Assembly: GCF_000381545.1 (NCBI RefSeq) | Contig: NZ_KB906680.1 | Location: 146,569-210,568, forward strand | Source: Rhodonellum psychrophilum GCM71 = DSM 17998 | GTDB taxonomy: Bacteria > Bacteroidota > Bacteroidia > Cytophagales > Cyclobacteriaceae | Length of the DNA: 64,000 nt | Direction: 5' to 3' | In this document: positions 44,000 to 53,185 of the stretch, in pieces | Layout: each line of letters begins with the position of its first letter | Position numbering within the stretch: position 1 is the stretch's first letter | Notes under the pieces: model-generated | The model's database searches: none | Told to the model about the DNA's origin: nothing | What the model saw: the letters and a program-made list of their open reading frames with translations, nothing else | Program-made: the position numbers and the translations under genes

Positions 44000-44875
44000 A
44001 TGCCATCATTTAAACTTACTCGTTTTGCCCCTACCCCAAGCGGTTTCCTTCATCTAGGAAACGTTTATTCCTTCATCATCACAGCTTCGCTAGCGCAAAA
44101 AAACAATGCGAAAATCCTGCTCAGGATTGATGACCTTGATCAGGAAAGGGTGAAAAAAAAATACGTTCAGGACATTTTTGACACGCTGGATTTTATGGAA
44201 ATCCCCTATCACTCCGGACCAAAGGACATGGTGGATTTCGAGAAAAACTTTTCCCAAAGTCTGAGAATGCCGCTTTATTCACAGGCATTGGAAGATTTGA
44301 AGAAAAAAGGTTCCTTGTTTGCCTGTGATTGCAGCAGAAACAAGATTGAAAAAATGGACCCAAAGGGGTATTACACAGGTTTTTGCAGAACAAGAAAATT
44401 AGCTTTTGACCTGCCTGACGTAACTTGGAGAATAAAGGCACCGTTGCATCAAGAGGTGAAAATAAAAACCATTACCGAAGGGAAAATCACCAGGAAAATC
44501 CCGGGGATCTTGGCCGATTTCATGGTCAAAAAAAGAGATGGATTGCCATCCTATCAAATCACATCCGTTGTGGATGATATCCATTATGGCGTTGATCTTG
44601 TCGTAAGAGGAAAAGATCTTCTCGGTTCTTCCCTAGCACAGATCTATCTGTCAGGTTTTCTGCCAAAAAATGAATTTGCCCAGAACACTTTCCACCACCA
44701 CAATATCCTGACGGGGGCCAATAACCAAAAGCTCTCCAAATCTGCAGGAGATACCTCCATTCAATTTCTTAGAAAATCCGGAAAAACGCCAGCTGAAATC
44801 TACCAGATGATTGGCGAATGGATGGGATCAAAAGAGAAATTCAGCAGTTTGGAGGATTTTAAGGAAATTCTCTAA
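44000..44875 (+). CDS. gluQ: Glutamyl-Q tRNA(Asp) synthetase-like protein
   Basis: The 291-residue protein is a truncated class I synthetase catalytic core. HIGH motif is HLGN in FAPTPSGFLHLGN (about 11-19) and KMSKS is KLSKS in GANNQKLSKSAGD. A zinc site is suggested by Cys-x-Cys in FACDCSRNK and Tyr...Cys in YYTGFC, as in E. coli YadB (GluQ-RS). There is no anticodon-binding domain. GluQ-RS attaches Glu to queuosine at the wobble position of tRNA(Asp). This is consistent with queA at 61701, which makes the queuosine ring. Confidence 0.88.
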   Translation: MPSFKLTRFAPTPSGFLHLGNVYSFIITASLAQKNNAKILLRIDDLDQERVKKKYVQDIFDTLDFMEIPYHSGPKDMVDFEKNFSQSLRMPLYSQALEDLKKKGSLFACDCSRNKIEKMDPKGYYTGFCRTRKLAFDLPDVTWRIKAPLHQEVKIKTITEGKITRKIPGILADFMVKKRDGLPSYQITSVVDDIHYGVDLVVRGKDLLGSSLAQIYLSGFLPKNEFAQNTFHHHNILTGANNQKLSKSAGDTSIQFLRKSGKTPAEIYQMIGEWMGSKEKFSSLEDFKEIL

Positions 44876-44943
44876 GAAAGGACCTTGATTCTGATGTTTC
44901 AACAGAAAAAATTACCTATTAATTTTTTCTGATAAAAAAAAGA

Positions 44944-44979
44944 CCCCTTGCGCCCACATTGGTGAACGCAAGGGGTTTT
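44944..44979. terminator. Terminator between GluQ-type and S10 peptidase genes
   Basis: CCCCTTGCG at 44944-44952 pairs with CGCAAGGGG at 44967-44975, with an A-rich left flank and a T run on the right, so it works in either direction. Confidence 0.9.
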
Positions 44980-44981
44980 TG

Positions 44982-46466
44982 TTAATATTTGGCCGGAACG
45001 CCTTTTCCCGGCAATGTGCGTTGTATAAACTGCCGAATATCTTCGTTGGATGTAGCCAAGTCTTCGGCCCTCAGGTACATCATGTGTCCGCTTCGGTATC
45101 CTTTGATCGAAAACCTATCCTTCATTTTCCCGCTTGGATCCATCTGCCAAATACTGTATTTGGCATTGAAATAATCTGTACCCCCATCATAATATCCCGA
45201 CTGAAGCATCACATGCAAATAAGGATTTTGCGCCATGGCCTGACGCAATTGCTCTCCCGTATTTTCATTGGTCCTGTCCCAAGGATGAACGGGACCGAAG
45301 AGATTGTAGGTCAAATCGGTGTTGTATTTCAACACATTCTTTGCATAATGGTTGAAAGCCGGAGCAAAGGCATGGTTCCATGAAGTCAATGCCGGATCAT
45401 AATCATATCTTTCTCCCGCATCATTTTTGTCGATTCCCCTGTATCGGCTATCCAATCTCCCAACGGTCAGTCCTTGTTCTCTCAAAAGTTCCTTCCAGAA
45501 AAAGCCAGTGGGTACGGCAAGGTTGTGTTGGAGAATCGATTTTTCGCTCAATCCCGAGTAAAGGGACATTTTCTTTGCCAAAGCCTCTTTCTTAGCAGGC
45601 TCTAAAAATCCTCCTTTTACCATGGCAGGAATCAATTCATTGATTGTAAAAGCTTCCACTTCAGGAAGAATTTCGTCCAGATCCTTATTCTGCAAGGAAG
45701 GGTCAAGGGCTTTGTGGTACCATGCCGTGGCGGCATAATAAGGAAGATAATTGGCGGCTTCCACCGGACCTCTTCTTTCCAAGCCCATTGGTGTTGGAGA
45801 AACCAGAATTACCCCATTGAAATACATCCAATGTGCATTTTGCAACTGATGGACCAATCCGGCAACCCGCGTGGTCCCGTAACTTTCACCAATCAGGTAT
45901 TTTGGAGATGCCCACCTATTTTGTCTTGTGACAAAAGTATTTACCCAATCCGCGAGATATTTAATATCCGCATTGATCCCAAAAAAAGTGGATCGAGGCG
46001 TATCCTTGTTAACAATCCTAGAGTAACCTGTATTAACGGGATCGATGTAGACGATATCGGCCACATCAAGGATACTGTGCGGGTTGGATTTCGTTCCGTA
46101 AGGTTGCACTGGATAACCTTCCTCGTCGATATTCAAAACAAATGGACCTGTATAGGCCAAGTGCATCCAAATCGAGGCGGACCCAGGACCGCCGTTAAAA
46201 GAGACTACCAATGGTCGGGTGGTCTTGTCAGAAATATCCGTACGCTCGTAATAGGTGAAAAACAGGGAAGCGATGGGTTCTCCCTCTTCGTCCCAAACTG
46301 GCATCGTACCGGCAGTGGCCTTGTACGGGACACGTTTTCCTTTGACGGTGACTTCGCCATTGGTGACCACGGAAGAATCAATTGTTATTTTCCGGGTTTC
46401 TTGGGCCCACGACAGAGAAACACCAAAACTCAATGCCAATAGGGCAAATAAAGATTTTTTCAGCAT
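44982..46466 (-). CDS. S10-family serine carboxypeptidase-like protein
   Basis: The 494-residue protein has a signal peptide (LFALLALSFGVSLSWAQ), so it is periplasmic or secreted. The N-terminal part contains PLVVSFNGGPGSASIWMHLAYTGPF (oxyanion hole) and IDPVNTGYS. The catalytic Ser lies in GESYGTTR. The catalytic Asp is in YYDGGTD and the His in GYRSGHMMY, in the right order and spacing. S10 peptidases remove C-terminal amino acids; peptide scavenging is plausible, given the POT transporter in the same window. It is monocistronic. Confidence 0.9.
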   Translation of the reverse strand: MLKKSLFALLALSFGVSLSWAQETRKITIDSSVVTNGEVTVKGKRVPYKATAGTMPVWDEEGEPIASLFFTYYERTDISDKTTRPLVVSFNGGPGSASIWMHLAYTGPFVLNIDEEGYPVQPYGTKSNPHSILDVADIVYIDPVNTGYSRIVNKDTPRSTFFGINADIKYLADWVNTFVTRQNRWASPKYLIGESYGTTRVAGLVHQLQNAHWMYFNGVILVSPTPMGLERRGPVEAANYLPYYAATAWYHKALDPSLQNKDLDEILPEVEAFTINELIPAMVKGGFLEPAKKEALAKKMSLYSGLSEKSILQHNLAVPTGFFWKELLREQGLTVGRLDSRYRGIDKNDAGERYDYDPALTSWNHAFAPAFNHYAKNVLKYNTDLTYNLFGPVHPWDRTNENTGEQLRQAMAQNPYLHVMLQSGYYDGGTDYFNAKYSIWQMDPSGKMKDRFSIKGYRSGHMMYLRAEDLATSNEDIRQFIQRTLPGKGVPAKY

Positions 46467-46610
46467 AGTTCATTTGATCAGTAGGTTTCAATTTAAGTCA
46501 AATTCCATACATCTTACTCCAAATTATATAAGTAAAATATACGTTGGATAAATGGTAAACAACACTTTAATCCTGCCGAAATGAAAATGTAAAGTTTATG
46601 ATCGCTGTTG

Positions 46611-46677
46611 AACCCGAAATATGCAATAGGTTTCCAAATGGAATTGAAATTGAAAGAAAATACATATTTCAGGTTAA
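46611..46677. repeat. Dispersed repeat, short form (copy E)
   Basis: This 67-bp copy reads AACCCGAAATATGCAATAGG, then TTTCCAAATGG at one end and TACATATTTCAGGTTAA at the other. Both ends are of the AACCCGAAATATG type, so the unit is a near palindrome with the internal part and the other end lost. It ends two bases before the K+ channel stop codon. Confidence 0.7.
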
Positions 46678-46679
46678 AC

Positions 46680-47354
46680 TCAGTCCTTTCTTGAACCTGA
46701 AGAAACCAATTTTGCAATCACGACCGCAGGATAAAGAATGCCTGTTGCAGACAAAAAGACCGATAGCATTTTACTGGCAACATTCGCAGGAAAAATATCT
46801 CCAAAACCCACCGTGGTGATACAGACAAGGCTGTAATAAATGTAGTCGGAAAAATCTTGATCCCCACCCACCAATTTCACATCTCCAATAATGGATGCGC
46901 CGGTCTGAATATGGATGATTTCCAGGACAAAGGCACCAAAAAGTGCCAATAAAAGGTAGACATTCACTGCTCCAATGATTCGGTAGGTATTGATCTCATC
47001 GTTTCGAAACAATAGCTTGAAATTGATGAAAATAAAAACCATCAAATTGAGTAAGCCTACAACCTTTTCGACCATGTAATATTCAAAAGGAGTATCACTG
47101 AAACGAATCAATTTCAAAATGACATGAGCCAAAAAAAGTGTGGAAGTGATCACAATCATTGCGGGCTCTTTGGAGGAAAATATCCCAGCAAAAAACAAAG
47201 ACACAAACATGATGTTGAGGAAAAGTGTACTTTCAGATTCTGTATCAATCATCACGGGAAGCACAAACACAGTAAACAACAACATGATTAACAAAGTCAC
47301 AAAACTGGTATCCGAAACCCAGAATTCTTTGACGTTTTTTAAATAGATCTTCAT
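46680..47354 (-). CDS. Ion channel, 2TM potassium-channel type
   Basis: The 224-residue protein has about six hydrophobic segments; the last two flank a pore loop with the K+ selectivity filter TTVGFGDIFP (about 186-195). The N-terminal four helices are voltage-sensor-like but lack an obvious row of Arg, so gating by voltage is doubtful. Members of this group (Ion_trans_2) conduct K+ across the inner membrane. Downstream and on the same strand is a CPA2 antiporter gene, which would fit ion homeostasis. Confidence 0.82.
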   Translation of the reverse strand: MKIYLKNVKEFWVSDTSFVTLLIMLLFTVFVLPVMIDTESESTLFLNIMFVSLFFAGIFSSKEPAMIVITSTLFLAHVILKLIRFSDTPFEYYMVEKVVGLLNLMVFIFINFKLLFRNDEINTYRIIGAVNVYLLLALFGAFVLEIIHIQTGASIIGDVKLVGGDQDFSDYIYYSLVCITTVGFGDIFPANVASKMLSVFLSATGILYPAVVIAKLVSSGSRKD

Positions 47355-47406
47355 AAAAATATCAAAAGCTAAACAACCGGATTTTGAAGAACAGAATATC
47401 TGCTTC

Positions 47407-47579
47407 TACCCGTTTAATACAACATCAATTCTATTCGAGCCTAAAATTTTTTTAATAATCAGATAGTTATGAGCTATTTTTGATTTCACCATATCCGTAA
47501 TATGCATCATTCCCTAAATTAGACTGATTCTTTTGTCAGTTGCAACCCAATTAGGAAGTCCAATTCATATTTCGGGTAT
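47407..47579 (-). repeat. Dispersed repeat, copy F (173 bp)
   Basis: It starts TACCCGTTTAATACAACATC and ends CAATTCATATTTCGGGTATA. Internal blocks are TATTTTTGATTTCACCATAT and GTTGCAACCCAATTAGG. It reaches to within a few bases of the antiporter stop codon (47583), with the CCCGAAATATG end facing that gene. Confidence 0.82.
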
Positions 47580-47582
47580 AAT

Positions 47583-49256
47583 CTATTTTTCCAATTTCAG
47601 GTCCTTAAATATAGAAGACAAAAATGAATTGAAGAAATTACTTGCCGCCATTTCGTGGGGTTGCAAAATCTTTACATTATCAGCTACTTTTATAAAAAGT
47701 TTATCCCGGTCATTCAAAGCGGTCAAAAAAACGACGCCCTTAAATCCAATTTTTTCTAATTGCTTCAAAAAACCAAGCGAATGATCTGCTCCGGGGATGG
47801 TATTGATGATGCATTTTACTTTTTTGAGAGGCAAATGTTCCAACATTTCTGGATCTTCAAGGTCTCCGTAAAGAATTGGTTTCTTGGCCATTTGCCAATC
47901 CTTGACCACTTGAGGATCGAAGTCAACTCCCAAATATTTGATCTGGGTGTGTTTGTCCAAGATCCGCACAATGTTCCCACCAAACCTGCCCAATCCGAAT
48001 ATGATCAGGTCAAAATTGTTTTTGGTCTCAAATTGAAACTCATCTTCCCGGTAAGGGTCCTTCTTCTCGAAGATGGACAAGATTGGGGATAAAAAACCAT
48101 AAATCGAATGAGAGTAAAGGATCAAATAGGTGGACAATGCGATGGTGATCAAACCTACCAAGGTGATCAAGCCTACTATTTCTTCTGTTAGGTGACCAAT
48201 AGTCAGTCCCATCCCCGCAAAAATCAAGGAAAATTCACTGATTTGGGCCACCGTCAAACCAGCCAAAAAAGAAGTCCTTTTTCGATATCCCATCCTTCCC
48301 ATGATGATGAGTACAATGATCGGATTTCCGATCAAAACAAAAAGTGAAAAGAGGATTGCCGCGGGAATTTGCGCCCCTATCACCGAAAGATTTAGCCCAA
48401 ACCCAAGATTGACGAAAAAAAACAAAAGCAAAAAATCCCTTAAACTCACAAGCCTACTGCTAATCAAATCCTTGAAAGGTGAAGAGGCCAAACTCACACC
48501 CGCCAAAAAAGCACCCACTTCTCCGCTAAAACCAATCAATTCACTTATCGTAGCCAATGTTACTGCCCAAGCTACTGCAGAAAGTGTCAAGATTTCTATC
48601 GATTTGGCAAGAAAAAAACTTAATCTTGGGATCACCCACTTCATAAAAACCAAGGTCAAAGAGATCATGAAGAAAGTTGACAACAAAGTTTTTCCAATGT
48701 TCCACACCATTGAAGAGCCATCATACCTCCCCAATGTGGAGAGAACGATCATCACCATGATCACGACCAAATCTTGCACAATCAAAAAGCCAATGGCGAT
48801 CTGCCCATGAAGAGAGTCAATTTCTTTTTTGTCGGAAAGCAATTTTACAATAATGATTGTACTGGAAAAAGTAAGGGCCACAGCAATGTAAAAACTATGG
48901 AGACTTGAAAAACCCAAGGATATCCCGATCAAGTAACCGATGGCGGAAGTAAAAAAAACCTGCCCAAGACCTGTAAACAAGGCGATTTTGCCTGTGGATT
49001 TAATCAGCCTTAAATCAAGTTTCAACCCCACTATAAACAAAAGCACAGCGATCCCAATTTTTGCCAATAGATAGATGTTTTCTTTGGACTTTACGATATC
49101 CAAGTAAGATGGTCCCACCACGATTCCCAATGCAATGAACATCACTATCAAAGGCTGTTTCAACAATTGGCCTATGGCACCAAAAAGCGCCGCCAGAAAA
49201 AGTATTACTGTAAATTCGTAAAAAGAATTTTCTGAAAGAATGGCTATCCAATTCAT
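47583..49256 (-). CDS. CPA2-family cation/proton antiporter with TrkA-N domain
   Basis: The protein is 557 residues from the ATG at 49256 (MNWIAILSENS). About twelve membrane helices form the Na_H_Exchanger domain, with GIAVLLFIVGLKLDLR and SSTIIIVKLLSDKK typical of KefB/KefC relatives. The C-terminus carries a RCK/TrkA-N Rossmann domain starting LIIFGLGRFGGNIVRIL, with LGVDFDPQVVK and PILYGDLEDPEML, probably binding NAD(H) or a nucleotide. It exchanges K+ or Na+ for protons. It follows no obvious partner subunit. It begins between repeat copy G and the OsmC gene promoter. Confidence 0.92.
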   Translation of the reverse strand: MNWIAILSENSFYEFTVILFLAALFGAIGQLLKQPLIVMFIALGIVVGPSYLDIVKSKENIYLLAKIGIAVLLFIVGLKLDLRLIKSTGKIALFTGLGQVFFTSAIGYLIGISLGFSSLHSFYIAVALTFSSTIIIVKLLSDKKEIDSLHGQIAIGFLIVQDLVVIMVMIVLSTLGRYDGSSMVWNIGKTLLSTFFMISLTLVFMKWVIPRLSFFLAKSIEILTLSAVAWAVTLATISELIGFSGEVGAFLAGVSLASSPFKDLISSRLVSLRDFLLLFFFVNLGFGLNLSVIGAQIPAAILFSLFVLIGNPIIVLIIMGRMGYRKRTSFLAGLTVAQISEFSLIFAGMGLTIGHLTEEIVGLITLVGLITIALSTYLILYSHSIYGFLSPILSIFEKKDPYREDEFQFETKNNFDLIIFGLGRFGGNIVRILDKHTQIKYLGVDFDPQVVKDWQMAKKPILYGDLEDPEMLEHLPLKKVKCIINTIPGADHSLGFLKQLEKIGFKGVVFLTALNDRDKLFIKVADNVKILQPHEMAASNFFNSFLSSIFKDLKLEK

Positions 49257-49456
49257 CGATGAAAACTTAAATTCAAAAACCAATAAGACATTTTTTTTGC
49301 ACAATCGAAATAAAAAACTAAAGTTTCGGCATAGGTCAATTTTTTACCCCCAAACACCCCGATTCTGTTTTTGGCAAACCAATTGGTAGCGAATCGAGTC
49401 TATCCTTTTAAAAGAAATCAAAGCGCCATTGACATAGAATCGTGTAAAATCAATTT

Positions 49457-49627
49457 AACCCGTGTCATGCATTGCCTATTCAATTCCTACCCAAAATTGC
49501 TTAGCAATCAGCCAGTCCTTTACAAATTTTGACATCCACCTATCGGTAGTATTCATTATTCTCCAAATGGTCTGATTTTCCTGCAATTTCAACCACCATC
49601 AGGAAACCCAATGCCTATTTCGGGTAA
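49457..49627 (-). repeat. Dispersed repeat, copy G (171 bp), with both ends clear
   Basis: It starts AACCCGTGTCATGCATTGCC and ends AATGCCTATTTCGGGTAA; read inward, the two ends match in 12-14 of about 18 positions. Internal blocks are CCACCTATCGGTAGTATTCA and TGGTCTGATTTTCCTGCAAT, then AGGAAACCCAATG. It lies in the divergent gap between antiporter and OsmC genes, unlike most copies, which sit after stop codons. Nothing else is visible in 49305-49456. Confidence 0.88.
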
Positions 49628-49811
49628 AAAATTGCGGAAATACTTTGGGATATAATGATTTTCACCTTCAAAAAGGAGTGAAAACATGGCATGAAACAAT
49701 ATCAAAAATTGATATTGTTTCATGAAATTTACTGATTTTATATAATAATATTTATCTTGTTTTTTCAAATCAATGTCAATATCAAGACAATTATCAAATA
49801 ACGAATTTAAT

Positions 49812-50222
49812 ATGAGTAGAAAAGCAACAGCCATTTGGCAAGGAAGTGGAAAAGAAGGTAAAGGCCATCTGAGTACGGCAAGCACTGTTTTAGATAAAGC
49901 GCAATATTCTTTTAAATCCAGATTTGAAAATGGAGTGGGTACCAACCCGGAGGAGTTGATCGCAGCGGCACATGCAGGCTGTTTTTCCATGAAACTGAGT
50001 TTTAACCTTACCGAAGCAAATCACCCACCGACAGAATTGCAAACGGATTGCGAAATCACGTTTGAGGATGGAGCCGTCACTCAATCCAAGCTGATTCTAA
50101 AAGCGAAAGTAGAGGGCATCTCGGAAGAAAAATTTGCGGAATTGGCAAAAGATGCAGAACTAAACTGCCCAATTTCAAAATTATTGAACACCAAAATCGT
50201 GTTGGAATACACGCTGAACTAA
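49812..50222 (+). CDS. OsmC-family peroxiredoxin
   Basis: The protein is 136 residues from the ATG at 49812 (MSRKATAIWQGSGKEGKG). The two redox Cys are in AAHAGCFSM and ELNCPISKLL, the pair that reduces organic hydroperoxides in the OsmC/Ohr family. NPEELIAAAHAGC is the typical helix. It is cytoplasmic and often stress-induced. A repeat copy starts four bases after its stop codon. Confidence 0.93.
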   Translation: MSRKATAIWQGSGKEGKGHLSTASTVLDKAQYSFKSRFENGVGTNPEELIAAAHAGCFSMKLSFNLTEANHPPTELQTDCEITFEDGAVTQSKLILKAKVEGISEEKFAELAKDAELNCPISKLLNTKIVLEYTLN

Positions 50223-50225
50223 TTT

Positions 50226-50322
50226 AACCCGAAATATGCATTGGGTTTCAAACTGATAATCAATACGCTGATAATCAAACAATTTTGACCTATATCAGAA
50301 ATGGAATTGCATAACACGGGAA
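50226..50322 (+). repeat. Dispersed repeat, internally deleted copy H (97 bp)
   Basis: It starts AACCCGAAATATGCATTGGG, with TTTC after it, and ends GAATTGCATAACACGGG. The middle blocks (CTGCAAGAAAATC) are missing, so it is a deletion form. It begins four bases after the OsmC stop codon. Confidence 0.8.
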
Positions 50323-50340
50323 TAACATTCTGATTAAAAC

Positions 50341-50372
50341 AAAAAAGCCCGGTATAAACCGGGCTTTTTTGT
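50341..50372. terminator. Terminator between OsmC and ppc genes
   Basis: AAAAAAGCCCGGT at 50341-50353 pairs with ACCGGGCTTTTTT at 50358-50370, a 13-bp perfect stem with a four-base loop and T or A runs on both sides. Confidence 0.94.
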
Positions 50373-50386
50373 TTGTTTTGGGGCTA

Positions 50387-52939
50387 TTACGCTGCGTTTC
50401 TCGCCGCATTGATAATACCAAACATGGTGCGAAGAATCAGTTTTTGTAAAACAGGATCCTCTTTTCCCTCATCCAACATGCTTTGGATGGCATATTGCTG
50501 AATGGTGATCAGAGGCAAAACAATTTTTTCACGAATCGCAATTGATTCCCTGCTTACTGGATTGTCCTGAAGGAGCACATCCATTCCCGATACTTCCAAA
50601 AGCATTTGGATGGATTTTTTGTATTCCTTGTGCATGATCTGCCAAAGCGCCCCATAATTCGGATTGTCTTTCAGATAGGCTGTGGCCGGATAAAAGGACT
50701 TTGCCAAAGATTGCATGGAATTGCCAAGGAGAGACCTGAAAAACAGAGAATCCTGATACAATCTTTTCGTCTGGTCAAATTTACCCGCTTCCTTCAAGGC
50801 TTCCAAAGCAGTACCCACTCCAAAAAATCCCGGTATATTCTGTTTCATCTGTGCCCAAGATCCGACAAATGGAATTGCCCTCAGGTCCTCGAACTTCAAG
50901 CCCTCGTCTTTCCCTCTTTTCAAAGGTCTAGATCCTATATTCACCTGACCAAAATATTTTAAAGGCGTCACATGCTCAAGGTAAGGAATGAATTGCGGAT
51001 GATTTTTAAAGCTTTTATAAGCCTGATAACTGACATCGGCCATTTGATCGATCAATGCCCTTTGGTCGGCCAATAGGTTTTTTTCTTGAGAAGGATAAAG
51101 ATGATTTTCCAACCCAGCAGACAGCAATTGCTCAAGATTATAGGTACAGGAAACCTGCTTGCCGTAATTTGCGGAGATCGTCTGTCCCTGAATCGTTACC
51201 TGGATTTCCTCGTTTTCCACATGTTGGCCCAGAGATGCATAAAAATTATGCATATTCCCACCACCTCTAGCAGGAGGTCCTCCCCTTCCGTCAAAAAACA
51301 CGACGCTTATCTCATACAACCTGGAGATTTTCGTGAGCTGTTCCTTGGCCATCAAAATGGACCAATTGGCCCGGATGTATCCACCGTCTTTTGTCCCGTC
51401 AGAAAAGCCCAACATGATGGTTTGTTTGGCTCCTCTTCTTTCCAAATGTTTTCTATACGCTTCATTTTGGTAAAGCTGCTCCATGATTTCAGGCGCCTTG
51501 GCAAGATCGTCAATCGTCTCAAATAGCGGAAGGATATCCAAAATCAGTTCTTCCTTGCCTTTTCCCAAAGTGAGTTTTGCCAGATGAAAAACCTCAAGTA
51601 CGTGAAAAGCGGACTGAGCATTGGAGATGATATATCTGTGTAAGCCCTCTACACCGTTATTTTCCTGCACATAGGCGATTGCATCAAAACTTTTTAGCAT
51701 TTCCTGATGGAAGTTGTCTTGAATGGCGTCCAAATCGGGGAGTTTATCAAATGACAATACCTTTGCAATCTTTTCTTCTTCTGAAGAGCGGACAAAGGCT
51801 TCCTTCGCTTCATTTCCACCATCAATTTGGATTATCTCTTCCCAAAGCGCATCGTGCTTTCTGCTGTCTTGTCGGATATCCATATTGGCAAAATGAAAGC
51901 CGAATATTTTTACCTTAAGGATAAATTCGTCCAAGTGTTCCAAAAACAAACCATCGTGATGTTGAATAATCGCATCCCTTGCCTCCAAAAGTTCATCCAG
52001 CAAGACTTCCTTGTTGGGGTACACTTTACTGTTTTCAAATAAAGTGCTGTAAATGCCCTTTTCGACATTCAAAAGGATCGGCTCTACATTTTTAAACGTG
52101 AGTCTTCTTCTGACTTTTCTTACATCTCGGTAAAAACATTTCAAAATGGATTTTTGAAGTCGGTCAGCCACCTGCTCGGTGATATCGTGCGTCACAAATG
52201 GGTTGCCATCGCGATCTCCTCCTGGCCAGAAACCTACCGAAAGCAATCCGGTATTTTCCCAAGTATGCACTGGGATATCCAGCATATTCAAAAGCCTGAT
52301 CAGGATATCGGAAATACTGTGGTAAAATACATTCTCCAAAAACCATATTAAACTAATGGCTTCGCCGTAGGGCGTGGGTTTCTCCTTGTTGATAAATCCG
52401 GTTTTACCCAATTGCTGAAGAAGTAAATTGACATTTCCAAGATCATTGCCCCTGATGGCAGATTCTAGATCCGTGATAATGCCAAGAACATTTCCGGGAT
52501 AGAACTGGGTGGGGTGCGCCGTGAGCGTCAGCCGAACTGAGAAAGTCCTTAGTTTCTCGATAAGCGCCTCTTTTTTCTTGTCATTGTCCACTCTAGCCAA
52601 AAGGGCCGTGATGGTTCCTTTCCCCTTGAGGTCATTCACTTTTTCGAAAGCTGCATCCTCAATGGAATCAAATAAAACTACCTGCCTTTCGACATATTGT
52701 ACCATTTGAAAAAGTAATGTATGTCTTTCCTTTTCGCTGTGGTCCAACATCAATTCAGAAAAAAACTGCCCTATGATTTCTTTAGGGGTTTTCCCCTGAA
52801 CGTAACCTTCGTGACATTTTGACGAAAGTATGGGCAATAGCGTACCAGTCCTATAGATATCATTGAAGGGCAGATCAAGAAAAAGACTGTTGTAGATGGT
52901 AAACCGCTTTGCTACCTCGGTTTGATAATTTTTTGACAT
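50387..52939 (-). CDS. ppc: Phosphoenolpyruvate carboxylase, divergent type
   Basis: The 850-residue enzyme carboxylates PEP to oxaloacetate to refill the TCA cycle. The catalytic His region LTAHPTQFYPGN, the FWPGGDRDGNPFVT motif and the GFSDGTKDGGYIRANW motif are present. The usual glycine-rich FHGRGG-x-GRGGGP loop appears as FDGRGGPPARGGG. The usual C-terminal (Q/R)NTG is replaced by ARNAA. So it is a PEPC of a divergent subfamily common in Bacteroidota. Allosteric control may differ from E. coli. It is the only gene in its unit and convergent with OsmC. Confidence 0.93.
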   Translation of the reverse strand: MSKNYQTEVAKRFTIYNSLFLDLPFNDIYRTGTLLPILSSKCHEGYVQGKTPKEIIGQFFSELMLDHSEKERHTLLFQMVQYVERQVVLFDSIEDAAFEKVNDLKGKGTITALLARVDNDKKKEALIEKLRTFSVRLTLTAHPTQFYPGNVLGIITDLESAIRGNDLGNVNLLLQQLGKTGFINKEKPTPYGEAISLIWFLENVFYHSISDILIRLLNMLDIPVHTWENTGLLSVGFWPGGDRDGNPFVTHDITEQVADRLQKSILKCFYRDVRKVRRRLTFKNVEPILLNVEKGIYSTLFENSKVYPNKEVLLDELLEARDAIIQHHDGLFLEHLDEFILKVKIFGFHFANMDIRQDSRKHDALWEEIIQIDGGNEAKEAFVRSSEEEKIAKVLSFDKLPDLDAIQDNFHQEMLKSFDAIAYVQENNGVEGLHRYIISNAQSAFHVLEVFHLAKLTLGKGKEELILDILPLFETIDDLAKAPEIMEQLYQNEAYRKHLERRGAKQTIMLGFSDGTKDGGYIRANWSILMAKEQLTKISRLYEISVVFFDGRGGPPARGGGNMHNFYASLGQHVENEEIQVTIQGQTISANYGKQVSCTYNLEQLLSAGLENHLYPSQEKNLLADQRALIDQMADVSYQAYKSFKNHPQFIPYLEHVTPLKYFGQVNIGSRPLKRGKDEGLKFEDLRAIPFVGSWAQMKQNIPGFFGVGTALEALKEAGKFDQTKRLYQDSLFFRSLLGNSMQSLAKSFYPATAYLKDNPNYGALWQIMHKEYKKSIQMLLEVSGMDVLLQDNPVSRESIAIREKIVLPLITIQQYAIQSMLDEGKEDPVLQKLILRTMFGIINAARNAA

Positions 52940-53185
52940 TTTTGGTTTAATGGTTTGTGTGCCGTGAATTTAACGAAAAAATAGGTCGGGGGGTAAATTT
53001 TCCGGAATATTAATGACTTTAGATAAAACACCAATGATTTTGGGGGGTGTTTATCCAATTCATTTTCAAAGCATTAAACAATTCAAAAAAAATCCATCTT
53101 CGTCTATTTGAATTTTATGACTTACTGATTTGGCAATTTTTCGTACTTTAGACTTTTAAGTCGTAAAGGAATCACCCGAAAAGCT

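Noticed and set aside
53150..53166. Small palindrome GACTTTTAAGTC upstream of mrpA as operator
   Set aside because: The arms are only five bases, which is expected by chance.
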